NCBI RefSeq assembly: GCF_018596315.1
Contig: NZ_JAHEAG010000012.1
Span: 1-64,000, forward strand
Length of the DNA: 64,000 nt
DNA from: Bradyrhizobium sp. SRL28
GTDB lineage: Bacteria; Pseudomonadota; Alphaproteobacteria; Rhizobiales; Xanthobacteraceae
Direction: 5' to 3'
Shown: in pieces, positions 59,674 to 64,000 of the stretch
Position numbering within the stretch: the stretch's first letter is position 1
Layout: every line of letters begins with the position of its first letter
Position numbers and translations under genes: made by a program
Notes under the pieces: generated by a model
The model's input: only the letters and a program-made list of their open reading frames with translations
The model's database searches: none
What the model was told of the DNA's origin: nothing

Positions 59674-61071
59674 CTACAGTCCTCTCGGGAGCGGCGCGGT
59701 GGCGACGCCGGCGCGCTCCAGCGCATGTGCAACGCGCAGCGCGATATCTTCCCGCCAGGGAGCGGCGATGATCTGCACGCCAATCGGCATCGGCACCAGC
59801 GGAATTGGCACTGCGACCACGGGCAGGCCGATAAACGAAATCGGCTGGGTGTGGATGCCGATATTGGCACGCACTGGCAGTTCGACACCGTCGAGCACGA
59901 AGTTTACCTGTCCCAATTTCGGCGCGATGCAGGGCGTGGCGGGCGCGATGATCACGTCGACCGACCTGAACAGCTCCAGCACCTTTGCGCGATACCAGCG
60001 GCGGAATTTTTGCGCACGGTCGACCAGCGGCGCCGGCACCATGGCGCCGGCGATCAGGCGGTCGCGCACCGCCGGATCGAAATCGTTAGGACGCTTGCGC
60101 AGGCGGTCGAGATGCAGCGAAGCGCCTTCGGTCGTCGTGATCACGTAAGCCGCGGCGCGGGCGCGTGCGGCTTCGGGAATTTCGACGGTCTTGGTCGCGT
60201 TCAGCGCCTTGGCGACGCGCGCCACGGCTTCGACCGCTTCCGGGAATACGTTCCTCTGGAAATAACCGCCCGCCACCGCAACCCGCAGGCCGTCGATGCC
60301 TTCGACCAGCAGCGGCGTGATCGGCTCGACCGGCCGCGTCGTGCAGGCTGCATCGTCAGCGTCGGGACCCTGCATCGCGTCATAGGCCCGCGCGAGGTCG
60401 CCGACATTGCGCGCGAACGGGCCGAGATGATCGAAGCTCGCGACAAAGGGAAACGAGCGCGCCCGCGACAGCCGGCCATAGGTCGGCTTTAGGCCAAAGA
60501 TGCCGCAGAACGACGAGGGCACGCGGATCGATCCGTTGGTGTCAGATCCGAGCGCGATCGGAACCAGGCCGCCGCCGACCGCACTGCCCGAGCCACCGGA
60601 GGAGCCGCCGGTCATCCGCGTCGTATCATGCGGATTGCGCGACGGGCCGTCATGCACGTTCTCGCCCGTAAAATCGTAGGCGTATTCGCCCATGTTGAGC
60701 GCGCCGACCAGCACCGCGCCCTGCGCCTCCATGCGCTCGATCAGCGTGGCATCGCGCGGCGACGGCGCCAGATCGCGGTTGATCTTCGATCCGGCGCGGG
60801 TGGAAAGACCTTTTACGTCAAACAGGTTCTTCACCGCGAACGGAACGCCGGCGAGCGGACCGACTTTCTGGCCGGCGGCAATCGCCGCATCGACCGCGCG
60901 GGCCTTTGCACGCGCGCGGTCGGCGGTGACGTCCGTGAACGAGTTCAGCACGGAATCGTGTTTAGCGATCCGCGCCAGGGCGGCCTCGGTCGCATCGAGC
61001 GCGGACAGCTTGCCGTCTGTTACGGCTTGCGCGATTTGCTGGGCTGACAGCCCGTCGGTGTTTATGGTCAT
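59674..61071 (-). CDS. atzE: AtzE/HpxY-like amidase (1-carboxybiuret hydrolase alpha subunit)
   Basis: 465 aa from the ATG at 61071 (an earlier frame to 61131 would overlap the atzG-like gene). Amidase signature: Lys81 in FAVKNLFD, TGGSSGGSGSAVGGG (cis-Ser about 157-158), nucleophile Ser181 in GSDTNGS. The C-terminus with PISFIGLPVVAVPIPL is typical of the AtzE group. AtzE with AtzG removes ammonia from 1-carboxybiuret; the HpxY relatives are linked to oxalurate. Its 60-aa partner gene starts the set, ending 7 nt upstream. Confidence 0.9.
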   Translation of the reverse strand: MTINTDGLSAQQIAQAVTDGKLSALDATEAALARIAKHDSVLNSFTDVTADRARAKARAVDAAIAAGQKVGPLAGVPFAVKNLFDVKGLSTRAGSKINRDLAPSPRDATLIERMEAQGAVLVGALNMGEYAYDFTGENVHDGPSRNPHDTTRMTGGSSGGSGSAVGGGLVPIALGSDTNGSIRVPSSFCGIFGLKPTYGRLSRARSFPFVASFDHLGPFARNVGDLARAYDAMQGPDADDAACTTRPVEPITPLLVEGIDGLRVAVAGGYFQRNVFPEAVEAVARVAKALNATKTVEIPEAARARAAAYVITTTEGASLHLDRLRKRPNDFDPAVRDRLIAGAMVPAPLVDRAQKFRRWYRAKVLELFRSVDVIIAPATPCIAPKLGQVNFVLDGVELPVRANIGIHTQPISFIGLPVVAVPIPLVPMPIGVQIIAAPWREDIALRVAHALERAGVATAPLPRGL

Positions 61072-61078
61072 GGCTCGG

Positions 61079-61261
61079 TCAGGCTGTGTAGACACTGGCC
61101 GGCTCGGTTTCGTCCGGCAGCGGGAATTCATCGACCAGCCGCGCCAGCCTCAGCGATACTTCGAGGTTCGCCCGCACCGCAGGTCGCCAGGCTTCCTCGA
61201 CCGGCAGCGCCAGCGCCTTGGATACGGCATCGATGTAACCATCAAGATGATCGGCAGCCAT
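61079..61261 (-). CDS. atzG: AtzG/HpxX-like small subunit (DUF4089)
   Basis: 60 aa: MAADHLDGYIDAVSKALALPVEEAWRPAVRANLEVSLRLARLVDEFPLPDETEPASVYTA. The LxLxxxWRPxVxxNLxxxxxLAxLVxxFPLPDExEPAPVF-like pattern is that of AtzG/DUF4089 proteins, which form a tight complex with the AtzE amidase and help its folding. It is 7 nt from the atzE-like start and 19 nt from the stop of the ABC ATPase. Very short but well supported by pattern and position. Confidence 0.85.
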   Translation of the reverse strand: MAADHLDGYIDAVSKALALPVEEAWRPAVRANLEVSLRLARLVDEFPLPDETEPASVYTA

Positions 61262-61280
61262 TTCGCTCCCATTCGATTTT

Positions 61281-63083
61281 CTAGTGAACCGGCAACGGCG
61301 GATGCGGGATCGCCGTCAGCAATTCCTTTGTATAGGCATCCTGCGGATCGCCAAGCACGCGTTCGGACGAGCCCTGCTCGACGATTCGCCCCGCACGCAT
61401 CACGATGACACGATCGCACAACAAACGCACCACGTTCAAATCATGGGACACAAACAAATAACTCATGCCCATCGATTGCTTGAGATCCTGTAGCAGATTG
61501 AGCACGACAGCCTGCACGGAGACGTCGAGCGCCGCCGTCGGTTCGTCAAGGATCACGAGCTTTGGATGCAGCGCGATTGCCCGCGCGATGCCGACACGGG
61601 CTTTCTGGCCGCCGGATAATTGATGCGGGAACCGATCGAGCAAATTGACCGGGAGGCCGACCAGGCCAGCGAGTTCCTCGCAGCGGGCGCGTAGCGCATC
61701 GCGTCCCCTGATGTCGCCGAGTTGCATGATCGGATCGACAATCGCACGTGCGGCGGTGAAGCGCGGGTTGAGGCTGTCGGTCGGGTCCTGGAACACCATC
61801 TGGATGCTCTTGCGCAGCGGCAGCCGTGCAAAGGCCTGCGGCAGGATGGCGCCGATCTCCTCGCCATCGAACAGGATGCGGCCGGAAGTCTGGTCGAGCA
61901 GGCGCATCACCATCATCGAGGTCGTGGACTTGCCGCAACCGGATTCACCGACGAGGCCGACGCTCTCGCCGTGACCGACGGTGAAGCCGATGCCGTCGAC
62001 CGCGCGGAATATTTCGGCTTCGACGGGCGGCTTGCGGGAGAACAGTTTTGACAGCACCGCGCTGGCGCCCTGGCGCGGATATTCCTTGACGAGCTTTTCG
62101 ACGAGGAGGAGCGGCTTTGCACTGGCGTCACCCCCGGGCTTGACCCGGGGGTCCATCCCGGAAGAAGAGTCTTCCGAAGGTTGATGGATGGCCGGGCATA
62201 GGCGAGCGGAAGCGACGCCGTCCTTCGGACGGCTATGCCCGGCCATGACAGGAGTACTCTCCTCCTCCGGCAACAGATCGCGCAATGAAACGCCAAGCCT
62301 CGGCGTCGCACGCATCAGCTTCTTGGTATAGGCGTGTTCTGGCCTGGCAAAAATATCGGCAGACTTCGCGGTCTCCACCACCCGGCCCTTCTCCATGACC
62401 ACCACGCGGTCGCAATAAGCGGCGGCAAGGCCGAGATCATGCGTGATCAGGATCGTCGACATGTGGCGACGCTTGGTCAGCTCCACGATCAAATCCATCA
62501 CCGCCTTCTGCGTGGTGACGTCGAGCCCCGTCGTCGGCTCGTCTGCGATCAGGAGCTGCGGGTTACAGGCCAGGGCCAATGCGATTACGACACGCTGGCA
62601 CATGCCGCCGGACAGTTCGAACGGATAGGCGTGATAGCGCTCGCGGGGACGGGCGATCTTGACCTGCTCCAGCGCCTCGATCGCCTTCTCGCCGCGGTCG
62701 CTGGCCGCGCTCTGCACGTGCTGGCGCAGCACGTCCTCGATCTGGTCGCCCACTTTTCGGATCGGATTCAGTGCCGCGCGCGGATTCTGGAAAATCATCG
62801 AGATTTCGCGGCCGCGGAGATCGCGCATCTCGTTTTCGCTCGCGGCCTTGACGTCGATGCCGGAAAACATCACCGAGCCCTCGGCGATCCTGCCGGCGCG
62901 GTCGAGGATCCGCATCACGGCATAGGACGTCACCGACTTGCCGGAGCCGGACTCGCCGACGATGCCGAGCGTCTCGCCCTTGCCGACGGCGATGTTGACG
63001 TGCTGCACGGCTTTCACGATGCCGCGCCGCGTCGTGAATTCGACTGTGAGGTCGCTGACGTCGAGTAGAGGCTGTGCCGTCAT
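61281..63083 (-). CDS. Fused dipeptide/oligopeptide-type ABC ATPase (DppD-DppF)
   Basis: 600 aa from the ATG at 63083. Two full ATPase domains: the first has GESGSGKSVTSYAV, QNPRAALNPIRKVGDQ, LSGGMCQRVVIALAL and LLIADEPTTGLDV; the second has GESGCGKSTTSMMV, QDPTDSLNPRF, LSGGQKARVGIARAI and LVILDEPTAALDV. Between them (about residues 275-320) is a Pro/Ser-rich stretch encoded by a palindromic repeat at 62130-62250. The protein powers the DppB/DppC-type permeases. It lies between dppC-like and atzG, so it probably imports the substrate of the amidase pathway. Confidence 0.92.
   Translation of the reverse strand: MTAQPLLDVSDLTVEFTTRRGIVKAVQHVNIAVGKGETLGIVGESGSGKSVTSYAVMRILDRAGRIAEGSVMFSGIDVKAASENEMRDLRGREISMIFQNPRAALNPIRKVGDQIEDVLRQHVQSAASDRGEKAIEALEQVKIARPRERYHAYPFELSGGMCQRVVIALALACNPQLLIADEPTTGLDVTTQKAVMDLIVELTKRRHMSTILITHDLGLAAAYCDRVVVMEKGRVVETAKSADIFARPEHAYTKKLMRATPRLGVSLRDLLPEEESTPVMAGHSRPKDGVASARLCPAIHQPSEDSSSGMDPRVKPGGDASAKPLLLVEKLVKEYPRQGASAVLSKLFSRKPPVEAEIFRAVDGIGFTVGHGESVGLVGESGCGKSTTSMMVMRLLDQTSGRILFDGEEIGAILPQAFARLPLRKSIQMVFQDPTDSLNPRFTAARAIVDPIMQLGDIRGRDALRARCEELAGLVGLPVNLLDRFPHQLSGGQKARVGIARAIALHPKLVILDEPTAALDVSVQAVVLNLLQDLKQSMGMSYLFVSHDLNVVRLLCDRVIVMRAGRIVEQGSSERVLGDPQDAYTKELLTAIPHPPLPVH
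62130..62250. repeat. Palindromic repeat inserted in frame in the ABC ATPase gene
   Basis: Two inverted-repeat pairs: CCCCCGGGCTTGACCCGGGGG (62131-62151) and GGCCGGGCATAG ... CTATGCCCGGCC (about 62190-62245). It encodes part of the linker between the two ATPase halves, reading AGHSRPKDGVASARLCPAIH on the minus strand. No stop is introduced. Confidence 0.85.
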
Positions 63084-63147
63084 GATGATCCCCGCAAGAA
63101 TCTCGAAAACAACCCCATGCAAAGTAGAACGGACGGCAACTTGCCCA

Positions 63148-63984
63148 TCACGTCCTCCGCTGCGGATCGACGATGTCGCGCAGGCCGTCACCGAGCAGAT
63201 TGAAGCAGAATACCGCGAGCATCAGGGCAAGGCCCGGGAACAGCGCGATCCACCATTCGCCTGAAACCATGAAGGTAGCGCCTTCCGCGACCATGATGCC
63301 CCATTCCGCCGTCGGCGGGCGCACGCCAAGCCCAATGAAGGAGAGGCCGGCGGCGTTGAGGATCGCATAGCCCATGGTCAGCGACATCTGCACGATCATG
63401 ATCGGCATGATGTTGGGCAGAATATGCACCAGGAGAATCCGCATTTCGCTGTTGCCGGACAGCCGCGCCGCCTGCACGAAGCCGGCATTGCGACGCACGT
63501 TCGCCTCGGCCCGCGCTACGCGCGCGTAAAGCGGAAAGTTCACGATCGCGGTCGCGATGATGATGTTCTGTACGGTATTGCCGAGCGCAGCCACAATGCC
63601 CATCGCCAGCACGAACAGCGGGAATGCCATGATGGTGTCCGCGATGCGGCCGACGATACGGTCGGTCCAGCCGCCGAAATAGCCGGCCGCGATGCCGGCA
63701 AGGCCGCCCATCAGGAACACCAGCGCCACGGAGGCGACCGCGATGAACGTATCGAGCCGCGTGGCAACGACAACGCGGCTGAAGATGTCCCGGCCCAACT
63801 GATCGGTGCCGAACCAGTGTGCGGCAGACGGCGGCTTCAGCGCCGCGGCGGTATCGCTGGCGAGCGGATCGTAGGGAACGATGTAGGGGCCGAAGATCGC
63901 GGCGAACAGGATGATGACCAGCAGGCCGAAGGCGAACGCCGTAACGCGGTTCTCGCCGAGCACATAGCTGACATGCTCGAACAT
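63148..63984 (-). CDS. Dipeptide-type ABC permease (DppC-like)
   Basis: 278 aa, complete or nearly so; the first ATG is 16 nt from the window end. Five or six helices; conserved WFGTDQLGRDIFSRVVVATR and the EAA loop FVQAARLSGNSEMRILLVHILPNIMPIMIVQ; GLGVRPPTAEWGIMVAEG is typical of DppC/OppC. It pairs with a DppB-type permease and a binding protein that must lie beyond 64000. The gap to the ATPase start is 64 nt. Confidence 0.9.
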   Translation of the reverse strand: MFEHVSYVLGENRVTAFAFGLLVIILFAAIFGPYIVPYDPLASDTAAALKPPSAAHWFGTDQLGRDIFSRVVVATRLDTFIAVASVALVFLMGGLAGIAAGYFGGWTDRIVGRIADTIMAFPLFVLAMGIVAALGNTVQNIIIATAIVNFPLYARVARAEANVRRNAGFVQAARLSGNSEMRILLVHILPNIMPIMIVQMSLTMGYAILNAAGLSFIGLGVRPPTAEWGIMVAEGATFMVSGEWWIALFPGLALMLAVFCFNLLGDGLRDIVDPQRRT

Positions 63985-64000
63985 CGCAGCCAGCCCCGAC

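Overview
The window is about 64 kb of high-GC alphaproteobacterial chromosome. It reads as Bradyrhizobium or a very close relative (Nitrobacteraceae). The signs are gcrA with CcrM-type GANTC sites upstream, an aerobic benzoyl-CoA (box) cluster, a P450 that I recognise from memory as closely like CYP199A2 of Rhodopseudomonas palustris, an HWE-family kinase, and the palindromic intergenic repeats typical of Bradyrhizobium. No phage, transposase, CRISPR array, rRNA or tRNA was seen. The species call is recognition, not a database result.

Layout. 0-3 kb: an opgC-type glucan acyltransferase and two SGNH-fold periplasmic proteins in one operon, the middle one with an altered catalytic set. 3-9 kb: apaG, a repeat-rich gap holding a broken copy of the hslO 3' end, several small stress or membrane proteins, a CheY-like regulator with an HWE kinase, and hslO. 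9-12.7 kb: argD-argF and, divergently, gcrA. 12.9-20.8 kb: the phosphate operon phoR-pstSCAB-phoU-phoB with a PHO box before pstS, preceded by a YbhN-like membrane protein. 21-25 kb: an OmpA/BON-like protein with a small membrane partner, a polysaccharide deacetylase and an SDR enzyme.

25-38 kb is aromatic catabolism: benzoate-CoA ligase, an alpha/beta hydrolase, DUF309, boxC, boxB and a small protein, with boxR divergent. Then come an IclR regulator and, divergently, a Rieske oxygenase followed by a glutamine-synthetase-like ligase, which suggests aromatic-amine chemistry. 39-44 kb: a complete branched-chain-type (Liv) ABC importer. 44-47 kb: an ECF sigma factor with a SnoaL-like tail plus a small partner, a type II NADH dehydrogenase, and a tannase/feruloyl-esterase-like secreted enzyme. 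48.6-56.4 kb is three consecutive modules, each a MarR regulator diverging from its likely target: CYP199A plus a binding protein, a second binding protein, and feruloyl-CoA synthase. Each short gap holds its own palindrome. 56.6-64 kb: an atzF-like allophanate hydrolase, and on the other strand atzG-atzE-atzH homologues with a GntR regulator and a dipeptide-type ABC transporter that runs off the window.

Together the right half looks like a plant- and lignin-derived aromatic uptake and degradation region, ending in a ureide/biuret-type nitrogen-salvage cluster. The most distinctive signals are the three-module MarR array, the atzGEH/atzF cluster without atzD, the Rieske plus GS-like pair, the TGCA repeats before boxC, the degenerate SGNH protein, a palindromic repeat read in frame inside an ABC ATPase, and repeats placed just after binding-protein genes inside operons.
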